This document shows positions 1 through 12,200 of a DNA stretch of 64,000 bases, one piece after another. This DNA is from Panorpa germanica. Lineage: Eukaryota; Arthropoda; Insecta; Mecoptera; Panorpidae. The first letter of the stretch is position 1; each line of letters starts with the position of its first letter. A program made the position numbers and the translations under genes. The notes under the pieces were generated by a model. It searched no databases. It was not told the DNA's origin and saw nothing but the letters and a program-made list of their open reading frames with translations. The stretch covers positions 6,076,001 to 6,140,000 of the forward strand of contig OY783221.1 of NCBI GenBank assembly GCA_963678705.1, given 5' to 3'.

Positions 1-303
1 CATTGAACTTCTTTTTAAAATAAACCCTACTTTATTTTGACAGATTGTCATATTTTGGAGTTAACAATATAATAGTTATTTTGAATTTAGAAACATTGGA
101 CCTTGTAAGGTTCTAAAAAACAAAGCAAATGTAAATTACATTTTAAATTAAAATTTAATACAAATTCAAATTAAAATTAAAACAGTGAGTGGGAATCATA
201 TTTAATAATACAAAATGTAACTCTATTTAATATTTTCGAACATGTACTATTCTATCAAACATCAATCAAAAACATATCAAGATGTGTTTATTGTTTGTTT
301 CAG
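1..303 (+). other. otp: Intron of otp, 3' end (homeobox-splitting intron)
   Basis: AT-rich intronic sequence that ends in a pyrimidine-rich tract and a CAG acceptor at 301-303, directly before the codons for V-W-F-Q-N. Interruption of a homeobox just before the VWFQN codons is a common intron position in paired-class genes. The 5' end of this intron and all upstream otp exons lie outside the window. I see no repeat or small gene in it. Confidence 0.85.
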
Positions 304-496
304 GTTTGGTTTCAAAACCGTCGGGCGAAATGGAAGAAACGTAAGAAGAGCAGTAATGTGTTTCGTTCCCCTGGGGGCCTATTGCCTTCCCACGGGCTAC
401 CACCATTTGGAGCGATGGGAGAACATGGGGGACTCTGCCCCACGGGAATGTTCGGTACAGGGGACACCCGTTGGGGTATGGGGGGAATGACACCAG
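304..496 (+). CDS. otp: Orthopedia homeodomain protein, internal exon (end of homeodomain plus linker)
   Basis: Orthopedia is a paired-class homeodomain transcription factor that acts in the nucleus during neural and hindgut development. This exon encodes homeodomain residues from about 47 on: [12 protein letters not shown], the C-terminal part of recognition helix 3, which includes the DNA-contacting WFQNRR core. It is followed by a basic KRKK run and then [19 protein letters not shown], the linker that identifies Otp among paired-class proteins. The rest is Gly/Met rich and holds a short GMFG motif. The exon starts after CAG at 301-303 and ends before the donor GTTAGT at 497. It is 193 bp, so it passes one base (G) to the next exon. 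Its GC content is clearly above the flanking introns. The helix 1-2 exons are upstream of the window. No frame break is seen. Confidence 0.95.
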
Positions 497-1958
497 GTTA
501 GTGGCTCTCATATTAATTTATTTGATAGATTTATATTTTTGTAATGATTTTTATAGTAAAAGATTTGAACTAAAATAAATACCGCCTGGTATTTAATTAT
601 GTAAAAAATGCATTTTGTATAAATAAACTTTAAAGATATATAACTCTGTTTAGCGGGTAATTTGGTTTGATAAATGCACCATTTGATATTTAAAAAATGT
701 AAAATTGTAATGGTAAATTAACAAGTATATTAACAGAGAATATTTGTTCTTATAAGTCTAACTAAATCGCTAAAAACGATATCACATTTGTAACATACAA
801 AAGAACGTTTGTCATAGTATTGTGCCATAAGTAAATACTACTAATTAATTATGTCCACAAAATTATCTAAATAAATTTACATAATAAAATGATATGTGTT
901 TTATACATTACTGTATTATAAATTACGAAAACAAAACAAACAAAAAAATCAACATGCATTTCTTTGATAACTAATATTTATAGGGATAAAATAATGAAAT
1001 AAGTAAACAAACACATAGTACGTATGTAGTACTAGTACAACGTTCAAAATGACATTATTTAATTAAAATATGTTTCCAATTACAGCTGATTTTATTATTT
1101 TACAACTCTGTCATGCAACTGTGAAAATATATATATAAATAATTCTTACAAAAGAATATTAAAAAATAGTGTTATAAAATGCTAATTATTATTAAACACA
1201 CATACACAAACAAATGAATGCATGTGTGTGTATTTTGTTTTATTGTTTGTTTTCTATTGTAATTTTGTATATACTCAATTTAATATTCTGTAATATTTTT
1301 TTAATGTATTTATTTTATTATTATTTATTGCCTTTTACAAGCTTGCATTTCAAATTTATAATAACTGAATAGTGAAAAAGAAATAGATAAATAGAAGAGA
1401 TAGTACTTGCGTTCAAACGATATGTGTTAAAATTTCACGACATTTTGACCATTAGTTTACAAATTTCAGTGGTTTTAGTGGCGCTATTTTTGTAACTTTC
1501 GATACAATGAAAATATCTGAATTTCGTGGGTTGATAAAACATTATTTTTTGATGGGCTTGATAATATTATCACAGTTGGACTGTAAATATAAATTGTAAA
1601 TGCCCTAGCCGGTGCTCGTTATTTATAATAAGCACCGGTGAGGTTCAGTGAAGACGTAGGAGCTTATCTTTCGTTGGACCATTAATATAAATATAAAGAC
1701 ACCATCTAGGGTATGCAAATAGAGCAATGTACACTAAAAACAGAGTATGAGTTGTTATTAGTTATAGATCTCGGTACCACATAAATGAGTTTTGCGCAGA
1801 AAACGCGCAGTGTATAAAGTTTATACAGGGGGGCTTTAAAGAAGGTTATGGCTTAGTAAAAAGTGTTACTTCTCAAGTGCTGTGTATTTCTCACAGTGTG
1901 GGAATAACTCTAAACTGATGTGCTTGTACAATATTTTAATATTTGTTCTATGTTTCAG
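497..1958 (+). other. otp: Intron of otp
   Basis: AT-rich intron with donor CAG|GTTAGT at 497 and acceptor TTTCAG ending at 1958. Apart from the GC-richer hairpin at 1609-1638, described separately, I see only low-complexity A/T runs and no open coding stretch. The intron is phase 1, as are the next boundary and exon, so skipping the 1959-2102 exon would keep the frame. Confidence 0.85.
1609..1638. other. Perfect 8-bp GC-rich hairpin inside an otp intron
   Basis: CCGGTGCT and AGCACCGG flank a 14-nt AT-only or AT-rich loop. The stem is the most GC-rich stretch in an otherwise AT-rich intron. Function is unknown; it could be part of a decayed MITE, a protein-binding palindrome or chance. Confidence 0.4.
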
Positions 1959-2102
1959 GGTTAAGTCAATTGGGTCAAACAAGTATGGGAGGATTCGGTC
2001 AACTTAATCAAGGTTCACCTTTGAACTCTGGGTTACCGATATCATCGGCAATGGCGCCTAGTGGGACAGTGTATCAGGCTCACTACGGACTAAATACTTT
2101 AG
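1959..2102 (+). CDS. otp: Orthopedia homeodomain protein, internal exon (Gly/Ser/Gln-rich region)
   Basis: This 144-bp exon continues Orthopedia. With the G carried from 496 it reads G-L-S-Q-L-G-Q-T-S-M-G-G-F-G-Q-L-N-Q-G and ends in a Q-A-H-Y-G-L-N-T-L-G segment. The QAHYGLN-type motif is typical of the region between the homeodomain and OAR domain in insect Otp proteins. The acceptor is TTTCAG (1953-1958) and the donor is TTTAG|GTAAGA at 2103. Length and phase (1 in, 1 out) make it a symmetric exon of 48 codons that could be skipped without changing frame. It has no catalytic role and is probably an activation or interaction segment. Codon use matches the other two otp exons. Confidence 0.93.
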
Positions 2103-2117
2103 GTAAGATAATATAAA

Positions 2118-2430
2118 TAACTAGAGGTTACCCCCGTCGCAAGCGATGACTGTCTTTTATGTGTGAATTGGATTTCATTTCAAATTTTAATTCCATTTTT
2201 AAATTGAAATATTAAACTCGTTCCATATTTATTTTACATATAAAAGCAAGTAATTATGTCACGATAAAAAAAATCTCGTCACAAAATTACACCAAAAGTC
2301 TTAGAATTTTTTTCTCTACAAAATATTAAATTTTCAAAAACTTCCCAGGAGCCGTTTTCGAGCTACCATACAAAATTCGAACCAAACATATAAACATATA
2401 AATATACACTTGGAACATTATAATATAGGA
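2118..2430 (+). repeat. Dispersed repeat family D, copy 1 (full right end)
   Basis: Begins with a TAACTAGAGGTTACCCCCGTCGCAAGCG-type stretch near 2118 and ends with TTGGAACATTATAATATAGGA at about 2430. The left part recurs in reverse at about 34020-34085. The middle, including TTAAATTGAAATATTAAACTCG, recurs at 33355-34020 in reverse and at 58440-58490. The right part (GAGCCGTTTTCGAGCTACCATACAAAATTC) recurs at 58970-59050. The CTAGAGGTT...CGTCGCAAGCG start and ATATAGGA end recall widely dispersed insect retroelement or non-autonomous repeats; the class is undetermined. It starts about 15 bp after the otp donor. Confidence 0.75.
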
Positions 2431-5400
2431 TATTTATAAAGCAGTATGTAAGAGAATATTTGTCCTTAAAAGCATGTTGACTTCAAAGTGTAATCAATAT
2501 GGTCAATGCTATGTTCATGAAGATATGACCTTCAAAATGTATAAATAAATATTTATTTGGTGGTGTTCTCAAGTGTACAATCTTCGTTTGTTTGTTCATG
2601 AACCGTAAATATTACTAAATGCATTTAAATGTTAATGTTTTTAATTTAAAGAATTTCGTTTGATATATAAACTGATATTATTAACGTAGTGAACAAGAAA
2701 AAATAAAATCGATAACTTTTTCTAGTTATCAGTAACTTTAGTACAAAGCGCATGATCAGTGGTCTCATTCCTGTAGCCTTTTACCACCAAAATCTGGGTT
2801 TATTACCGTTATTTTAGTGGATAGGTTTTCTTTATTTTGTTCATATGTTTTTTTGGGTTTATTTAATTGTCAATTTGGGTATACGTATTTAAAATTTGCG
2901 AATAATGTCAAAAATATGTCAAATCAAATTTTAAATAGATACATTTACCTTCGTGAACTTTTTATTATTTAAGAAAATAAAGAAACCAATAGACATTAGC
3001 TTTTTTTTTAATTCAAAATAACGGACCAATGAAATTAAGTTTACATCTCAATTATTAACAGTATTCTCGGCATATCATGTTTTTTTAATTCCAATAGAGA
3101 AACACAATTATCCCCTGAGATGTAATGACAACAGTAATTATTATTCAAACTAAGGCCTTATTCTGTTTGTCGATCAAGCTTTCAAGCGATCTTAAAATTC
3201 ATCGGTGAATCATGACGTTACATGACCATTGTACGTATCGATCATAAGATTTAGTAGCAATTTATTATAGTGATCTTAAAATAAGATCGCTCTAACTTGC
3301 AAATCAGAGTAACCCAATAATATAAGGATCTATATTAAGTGTTATATAAAATTGTGTTGACTTTTTTATTTTGCAAAGTTTTGACCTCTAACCATTGACC
3401 GTTGAATTATGAAGGAGTCACACATAAACTTACACGCTTCAGTGTAATTTGTGGAAAGTTTGACGATCTCAATGAGACCATGATGTTATCAATTTCTAAA
3501 AAATATTATGTATTAGTAAAAAAGAACCAATCTCTATATAGTATACAAAATATGTCTACGAACGAAATAGAGTTATGTTTTGTGTCTTTGACAAAACAAA
3601 CGTGGTCACTTTCGTTTTATAGTTTTTAATTAAATTTAATATTTCGAGGTGCTAAAATATCAATATTTCTATTAATTAACATGAATTTGTCTAAAATCTG
3701 ATCTCATGAATAGAGTACATGAAATTTGAAGTTTTACTTAGAATGTCTGTCCGTCCGTCCAGTGGTTACGTATAACTGTATAGTGAACAATGTGATTTTC
3801 CCCTTCCACAGCTAAACTGACTGATTACCTTTGACTGAGAGAATATAGTACTACTGGCTTATGCTGCTACTCTTAGAAATATAACTAAATGCAAGAAAAA
3901 TAAATTGTAGATGCAAAATACTTTGAAGAAATCTTACAAACAAAATAATTATAATGAGTGTGTCATCGCGCTAAACACAAAATGGAAATTCATGAAGTAT
4001 TATTTAAAGTAACATTTTTACGTAACGTTCTGATTTTTCTACATACCTTTGTTAAATTTTCCTAAAAAACAAAATATAGTAAAAATGTTTTACTAAAATA
4101 TTAATTTAATGATATGTAATATTATATAATCTTACATAAAAAGCTTTATTAAACGTCAAAAAATGTAAATTTATATCGCAAGATAAGTTTTTTTTTTAAT
4201 AATAATTCACGGGCTTCCTAGAACCACTGTCCTGAAAGATAAGTTATGTTATGTAAACTGACATTATATTAACCTATGACAATTTATGTGTAACGTAAAC
4301 TTTATTATGTTAAATAAACTTAAAATATATGTAACTGTGTTAAGGGGGGTACTATATTTCATAGTATTTTTGTTAATTGTCTTATGAAACCTTGATTCAT
4401 TCAAATCTCTCTCTCTCTCTATTTTCATTATTCTAAATCTGATAGCGATCTAGTCAGACTAACCTTTTAATCTACAGTAAAATATATTAATACAATCAAA
4501 AATAAAATTTCATGTAGATGAAACAGTTCTCTTGTACTCAAAACTACTATTAACACTATTATTAATAAACAAATCCCTGTTTTTAAACAATATGGCAAAC
4601 CTTACGTATCTAAGTGTAAGTACAGGCTGGCAGTACTATATGTTTGTACTTACATATGGATTCGTGTATCATATTATTTACATAGTGGCGTCATATGAAC
4701 GTGAAATAACAATAACAAAACCAATAAAAGACAAATATGGAATATATTAAAATCGCACTAGCACTTTGTAAATAGTTAAATATGTATCTAAGCAAAAATA
4801 TTTTTATTTCTTAAAACAAATAATGTATTTCATTGGCGAAATATTGTTCCTATACATCCATGGTTATGTGTGCCAAATTTTGATGGCAAATAAATTGTAC
4901 CAAGGCAATGTGTAGGTATTTTAAGTTCTAGACCTTTAGAAGTAATTAATAATTTACATCATTTATTATGTTTTATTTTAATTTAAACATTATGTTGTTT
5001 TAGAGTAGTCACACACAAGAACGCTATTGAAAGATAGAAACAACTACTTTTCTGCGATCAACCGCCTTACTCTCTTCTATAATATTTCTTTTACAATTTG
5101 TCAACCAATTGTAACCACAGTTCTAACCAGATTAAATTTTTCTGCTTAATGTAATTGTTTATATAAATATACTGTAATACTTATAGCACGAAATCGGACA
5201 GCGTGATTACTACCTGCATATATTTTTTTAATCAAAATACACATTTATAGATTATAAATAGAAAACCACGGTTCTCCCGGAATCCTATCAAAATATGAAG
5301 TAAAATATAAAATATACTTTTAATTAAAATTTAATTAGATAATTTTTTTCTTATAAAAATTAAATAAATTTTTTAAAAAGAGATTTGTAAATAACCTAAA

Positions 5401-7536
5401 AAGTTAACTTTGTTAAATGTATACATTCATAATATATCTTAATAAATTATATATCATATTAAAGCTAATTTTTATACGACGGAATACGGCTGCTTATGTA
5501 AAAGTGCCGCAAATAGGGGTTGCTAACTGTTAAAGATACATAAGAGCGAGAGAGGGTTAGCGCACCACACCGTCCATCAGACAAGGACGCACTGTGTCCA
5601 GTGTTTAAAACATTAGACAGTTAAAAAATAATAACCAATAATACCTATTGGTTTCCAAATATATTCTTATTATTTTCTTATATATTACACTAAAAAATGG
5701 TTATTCTAACTCTACTATCTAAGTAAACCAAATAATAATAATAAAAAAAAAACTTTTAACATGATGAGAAATTCTTATAAGTAAAATATCACTAAGATAA
5801 ATATTAAAGTAACATATACAACCAAAAAACACTTATTTACAATATTTTTTGAAGTAATTAGAGAGTCGTGGCTCCTGGTATGACCAGTAGCGTTAACGTT
5901 CTGGAACTATATAATACTCTAATGTACATTCACAACTAGAAGCACTAGGAGTTCGTAAAACTCTTTGAAGTTTACTAAAAATATATTGTTATTGTTACTA
6001 ATATTTAATAGTCATTATATTTTAATAGTTAAAACTAATATTTAAGATAAATATATAATTAGCAAATATCAATAATATTTATTATATAAGATTAGAAAGA
6101 GAGGTAAAACTTGATAACTAAACGCAAAATGCGAGGAAATGCTTCTCTCTCACTTTGTCTAAACCAGTGTGCGTCCAATAGGCGAGATACAAAATTCATA
6201 TCAAGAAGAGATGCAACAATATTTAAACATTTTAAATCAACAGAAACACTGATTCAAAATTCAAACTCTGAGGTTAGTAATGGACCACAATATCTTCCAA
6301 ATGTCACCGCAATGATGGTTGAATGTTAACAGTTCAAAAATGGCGCGAAACTTAAAATGGCAGCTCTTGTTGAAAGACACTATGTATGCTCATAAATAAG
6401 TGTTCGTTTTTAGAAATGAGTGTACTAAATTTGTTCATGATAATCTCATGATTACCCGATCGGGGCCTTATGTAGTATTTATTAGAAGGACCCGATCAGG
6501 CTCCCCTTAAAATCATTAAATAAAGATAATTTTGATTAAGAAACTGATGTTTTAAGAACTCTTGTCAAGTACTACTCAGTTTAATTTTACCTGATTCCCT
6601 AACACGGAAGTCAGGGGCACACCATCCCATTTAAATCCAAAATCAATTAACTCATTTCACTGTACATTGTCCACACTCAAATGCATTTATTCTAACATAA
6701 AAACATGTTAACTAAAAACATATTTATAACGATATTTCTGTTTTAAATTTCAATGACAAAATATTACCCTTTATTTGTTTAACATTTAGTTTTTTTTTAA
6801 ATATTTCAATTTGTTTACTTATATATTAGTTATAGATATCGGCTTAAGGTTTTTAGTTCCAGGAGCGAAAACATTCAATTAGCATTATTAGTAAGGTGTT
6901 TGGTATCTCCGCGGAATACTGGACACTCGTGCATCCGTCAAATTCATAGACATGATTTTATCAGAACCGGCCGCGCAATATGTGTCAACACGTCTCCAAT
7001 AGTCTCGTTCGAAACTGTAGTTGAAAATACCTGCACCGCCAGTGTACGTACTATACACATGTCAGGGATTCTCAAATATTTTGCAATGGTGATGTTTATA
7101 TAACAAATTTGCAAAAAAGTTTTTAATTATCATCTACATCAGGATCACGAAATATATCTATTGAAAATTTTGCTATTGTATTTTAAAAGATACGCAAAAG
7201 CGTTTGTTGCTATGTACTTGTTTTTATGTAAATGAAGAGAATCTATATGTATTAAAGCAGTGATATTGAAATTAAAATGCTAAAATTAGCCTATTTACGA
7301 TGTTAGCAGTTTGTATGGTTTCGTTTCGGGGACCCTTGCATAAGTAACCTGAGAAATCGTTCTTAATTTCAGCAACACGGTCTAGATAGATAAAATTAGG
7401 TTTATAAAAGCATGATTGCTTGGAACGCGAGCTTTTTTTAAAGTATATAAGAACAGCTATATAATATATAAGCAAGTAACAACAGCTAGAGGCGAAAGGT
7501 TATTCAATAAATTGAAAATTTAAGATTATAATAGAT

Positions 7537-7754
7537 ATATAGTCCAAATCACGATAGTTCGGCGGTGACTTATTCTTAAAGGAGGTTATAAGAGCGGTAT
7601 AAATCTATAATACGATAATGAATTTTATCTTATTCGTTTCTATATACATTATAGGAAAATAAGTGAGTTAGTGCTTTTTAGTTATTTCGGCAGTTTAAAT
7701 CCCACAACTTGTTTTAAGAATGAGTCGCGCCAAACTCTCGTAATTTGAACTATA
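7537..7754. mobile_element. MITE family G, copy 1 (about 32-bp imperfect TIRs)
   Basis: The left end TATAGTCCAAATCACGATAG at 7538 is matched in inverted orientation by the right end ...CTCGTAATTTGAACTATA at about 7754, with the inverted similarity running about 32 bp inward (GTTCGGCGGTGACT versus GTTTGGCGCGACTC). A second full copy is at 48979-49198 in the same orientation, with the shared interior GAATTTTATCTTATTCGTTT. A truncated relative lies at 57163-57300. The ends fit TA-flanked insertion, as in Tc1/mariner-type MITEs, but no autonomous partner is visible. Confidence 0.75.
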
Positions 7755-8699
7755 CTTTGAGTCAAAGTAGATTTAGATAGTAGTAGAATTTACCTAATTA
7801 GTTATTAGGCATAAAGAAGCTGTAAAAAATGAATGCGGCGGAATTAATATTTGAATTTGTGTAGTTAAAAGTTTAGAAAGAGAATTTAAATTTTTAAATG
7901 CAGTATAAGCTGGATACAATGGCACTCTACTATTCTATTCTATAATCTTATACAGTACATTTATGGATTATTTTTAAATTTTTATAAAAATTCATCTCGT
8001 TTAATCATGCCTTAATTAATAAGTCCGTTATTTCGAGACTTTACTGTAGTATGGTCTTTAGCCTCCTTTACTTATTTAATACACGAATGTAATGTGTATT
8101 ATATTTTAATTTTCTGTTGTTTACTTATTAAGGGTTTAGGAGGGGAGGGGGGGATAAGAGAGTGTATTATGTGCTGTATGTAAACTACACCGTTATTTAA
8201 TAAGTAACAACATAACTAAACATTAATCAACCATATAGGGACTTAAAATCTTTTTACAATTAACTGATTTTACCAGTAGTTATTTTAAAATGAAGTATGA
8301 ACAAGAAATAATATAAAAGAGAACGTTCAACATGTTAAAATCCATGTAACAGATTTATAGTCTTTGTAATAGCGGAGAATTTTTTCGACTGATATTTGAG
8401 AGCCAGTGACTTTGAAACTTTTCTAGACGATGATTTAATCACGAAGCTAAACCAAACGATCTTGAAACAAAAATTTGTGATATATTAATTAGCAAATTTT
8501 TTATTAAAAACTTAAAACAGCATAAAAATAACAAAACTGTGATTTACTTCTATTTTATGTTATAACGCTTATATACGTAAAAGCATTTAATAGCACTTAA
8601 AACATCTGCTTCTCCCCTAAAACGTTTAAGATGACGTGGCAGTTAAACAAAAGGGCTTACTAATACTTGTATATATTAAAATAATCCATTAAATTTCAG

Positions 8700-9004
8700 G
8701 TGATTCAATGATGTCATATTGCAACACACCTAGTGGTGGTTCCGGCGCTCCTCTAGCGGGAAGTAGCGGAAGTCCAACCCCACCACAATTAGGACAATGT
8801 GGTGGTGCCTCATCACCACCTCTTGGTCAATCACAGTCACAATCACAAGGTCAGGGTCAACCCAGTACGTCATCAGATCAAGATGATGACCTCTGGCGGG
8901 GTCATAGTATCGCTGCGTTAAGACGAAGGGCGTCTGAACTGAACGCTGCTATTCCATCCTATCTTCAAATCAATTATGATACTCACAATAATTCTGTATA
9001 CTAA
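8700..9004 (+). CDS. otp: Orthopedia homeodomain protein, terminal exon with OAR domain
   Basis: The last coding exon of Orthopedia. With the G carried from 2102 it opens G-D-S-M-M-S-Y-C, then runs through a Ser/Gly/Pro-rich and Q-S-Q-S-Q-S-Q-G-Q-G-Q low-complexity region. An acidic D-Q-D-D-D-L-W-R-G precedes the OAR (otp/aristaless/rax) motif S-I-A-A-L-R-R-R-A-S-E-L-N-A. The OAR domain is a C-terminal regulatory motif of paired-class homeodomain proteins. After it comes a tail, I-P-S-Y-L-Q-I-N-Y-D-T-H-N-N-S-V-Y, ending at TAA 9002-9004. The WRG-SIA-LRR spacing is that of Otp. The OAR carries R-A-S-E-L where many relatives have K-A-x-E-H, so the His is Leu here. The exon starts after ATTTCAG at 8693-8699; the Met at 8708 is internal, not a start. 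Confidence 0.95.
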
Positions 9005-9290
9005 AATTATTTTATAGTTGGAGAACGCTGGTACGATGGATTGTATCCTACATTCATAATTTCTATTTATGACCATTTATTTGTTTGAACCCTGATGTTT
9101 CAAAGTTCCTAAACGGGCCCCTTTAAACTGATATTTATCAATATAAAAATGTTTCTTGAATGAAGATATTTTTTCAATCTCAATTTGCTATAGTAAATTC
9201 TTAATTTAAATATCCTTTTTACCACATTCATTCCAACAAACAAACAAATAAATGGGCATAAAAATAAAATTTTCGTATTCACAATAAAAT
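9005..9290 (+). other. otp: Probable otp 3' UTR
   Basis: Sequence after the otp stop with several AATAAA-type signals within 300 bp (near 9245, 9262 and 9282). Which one is used cannot be told from sequence. The region holds no further coding sequence. Confidence 0.55.
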
Positions 9291-12200
9291 GTGATTTGTG
9301 TATAATATATTATATAAAAGTCTTAGGTTATTGTAGCAGACATTAATACCGATAAAAATAAATGAATAGAACAAAATAAATAATAAGAAAATAAATATTG
9401 TCACTTAAAAAATAAATTACTTATACAAAGTGCTGGTCAACTAAAATATTGTCAACAAATGGCACATCCATATAAGGTGGTACACTGAACTCGAATTCGA
9501 AATTAAATTGTGATTGTATTTTGTAGAAATAGTTAAAACAAAAACTATATTACGAATCGTTTAAAGTAAATTAATTGTATTAAGTAATGTAAAACCACAA
9601 ATGAATAAATTTGAATATTACGGATATTCTATTGATAAATAATGTTATAGTATCTGAGAAGTAAGCTGTCGTAACTGCAACCGTTTTTATCACAATTGGG
9701 TGGTAACAATTAATTATGTTGTGTTGGGAAAAAGTAATATTTGTAGAGTAAGGATCTTTTTATAAGGAATAGTTTTTTTTATCTTATCTTAAAGTAGTCG
9801 ATCTTAATAAAAATCAACAAGAAAATGAGAATAAATCTTTGATAAATTTTGTATTAAAGAGAAATATGTTTTGTAAGAACTCTCTTCAAAATTAAATAAT
9901 ATATTTTCAATAAAACTTTATCCATTATTGTACAAACTATTTAATATACTAATCAACTAATAAGAAAGAAATTAAAAAGTAATATAAGAAATCTTCAAAA
10001 CCATCCATAAAAAATGTTTTCTAACAAATTTAATTATCATTTTTAAATAATAACTTGTAGAAATGTAAATTTTCTAAAAATCAATTACGACAGCTTAACT
10101 CTCGCATGCAGATATATGTTACCATGTATACGAACCCATAGACTCATATATACAAACAAAATATTCATCAGTGTACCTCGTTATACGAACTGTAGCACAT
10201 TACGAACTGGTATACGAGATTCATACGATTTTACAATATAATATAACAAAAAGTAAATATTTGTAATTAAAAAATATGGTCAAACTTTATTTTATTTATA
10301 AATACTTTTATTAAACAATAAGTAAATAATAATTATATGAAAAAAAAGAAATTATTTAACAACAATAAAAAACTGTGTTCGTAATAATCTCTGTATTGGA
10401 GAATATTCATTGAAGCATATGATGTATACGAGAATTTAAAAAAAAACTATAAATATTAATGGTAATTTAATTGTTGATTAATGGTGTAGTTGATAATCAG
10501 TTTTAGAAATCTTAAATGCGAAGAACTATTGCAAGGTAATGTTGCAAGGATCCCGATGAGGCCCTTATCAGGCATACACTTCCTGATAGTTTCTGGTAAC
10601 GAAGTAAAAAAAATTAACTTAGGTTTCTATTTGCCTAGTTGCAAATAATATATTACAGATTAGGAAAAACAGAGATAACATAAAATTTATGTAATTAATA
10701 TAAAAGTTACATGTGACACATATGTTATCTTTATTTTACCTTACAGTATACATATACAGAATTCTCATTTTAAGATAATTATAACTGAAGGTTCAATAAA
10801 AGTTAAGGGTGTCGCAGACGCAATTCTTACACTGTACAAAATGTAAAACTTTTTAATATTGATGACGTATGTATACCATAAATATAAATGTTCATATAAA
10901 AATATTTATACTAAAATATTATTTGAAATTATTAAAATATTTCTTTGTTTAAATAAAACAATCATGTGATTATTTGTATAAAATTTTTGTACAAAATTTA
11001 AATTAAAATCTTTAACTGTTATAACAAATAGAAATAAATAGTATTCATGTATATTAGACTCAGTGAGCAAAAGGGTAGTTTTGTTTTTCGAAATGCTGTA
11101 ATATACGTCACGAAACGTTTCATATTATGTAAAATCATTTACTTAACAGATTACTTCTGTTATGTGTATTTAAATACTTGTATCTGTATTTAGAGGAAAG
11201 TGTTAGCCGTTAGTCCGTTTTTACTAAAATGATTCAAACATCTGCAACGACAAATAATGGACTTACCCTTGCTAGAGCTACTGAAAAGTCTTTCTAATAT
11301 ATTTACTTTTCTTCACAACTCCATAATTTCTAAATTTTGATATAAATTTTGTATAAGAATGAACAAACAAACTGCTACTAAATGTATTAATTATTAAAAA
11401 TATGAAGAGGCCGAGCTAGTTGCAATTAACTCTTAATATAATAAATACAACATAATATTAATAGTAATATAATTATTGTAAAGTTTAATTATAATAATTT
11501 GAAATATAATTAGTTTACGATGTATATTAATTCATAAATAAAAAATATATATTATAATAAATAATAAAAGATTTAGTCATAGAAATGCGAGGGAACGCTG
11601 TTATACTGTACTGTGTAATTATTATATATATAAAAGTAAAATTAAAAATATATACTTTAAGTCATTTTGAATAAAAAGTTATGTTCAAAGAACCACTGTG
11701 TAAAATAGTATACTAAATGTATACTATTAATAAAAAATGTAATTAATAAAAAATATATGTTTAAAAGTTGTTTATTTATTTACCTATTATTACACATTTC
11801 AAAAATGCAATTCAAAATACGAAATAAGAAATTTACGAGAGATAAATCGATGTTGTAAAACTTTTTGTTGGCTTCGTTTCGTATTCTTTAAAATAAAGTC
11901 TACGCTAGTAACCCTGTATCAATTTCTTAGTATATTCTATAGTCAATATCTTTACATTTAAGTTTATCCTTTGCTAATACGAAATATAGGAGAGATTAGA
12001 ACATTAATCTAGATTGTGCATTAGAAAAAGTTGTAATTTTTAAATTTAATGTTAATTTTAAAAAGTAATAATAGTTTTGAAAACGCTGCCAATAGAAACG
12101 TATGATGTGTAAAACATCCTGGAGAATATATAATCTTATTTTATTTTCAATTTCACTCTCGATCTGCATCTTCATTATAAAAGTGATCTATAAATTAGCA

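Larger units (their letters stand above)
2103..8699 (+). other. otp: Long otp intron with transposon-derived inserts
   Basis: A 6.6-kb intron running from donor GTAAGA at 2103 to acceptor ATTTCAG at 8693-8699. It contains a dispersed family D repeat (about 2118-2430) immediately after the donor and a TIR MITE (about 7537-7754). The rest is AT-rich, with a short CT run near 4408-4420 and open frames no longer than about 75 codons (for example at 3402, 4532, 6111 and 6900) that look like chance. The size suits a developmental regulator intron that may carry enhancers, but none can be named from sequence alone. Confidence 0.85.

Noticed and set aside
266-511. - strand frame opposite the otp exon
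   Set aside because: Shadow of the GC-rich Otp coding exon on the other strand.
3165-3300. Possible MITE with GCGATCTTAAAAT / ATTTTAAGATCGC-type words
   Set aside because: The inverted words are short and internal, no clear termini or target duplication, no second copy.
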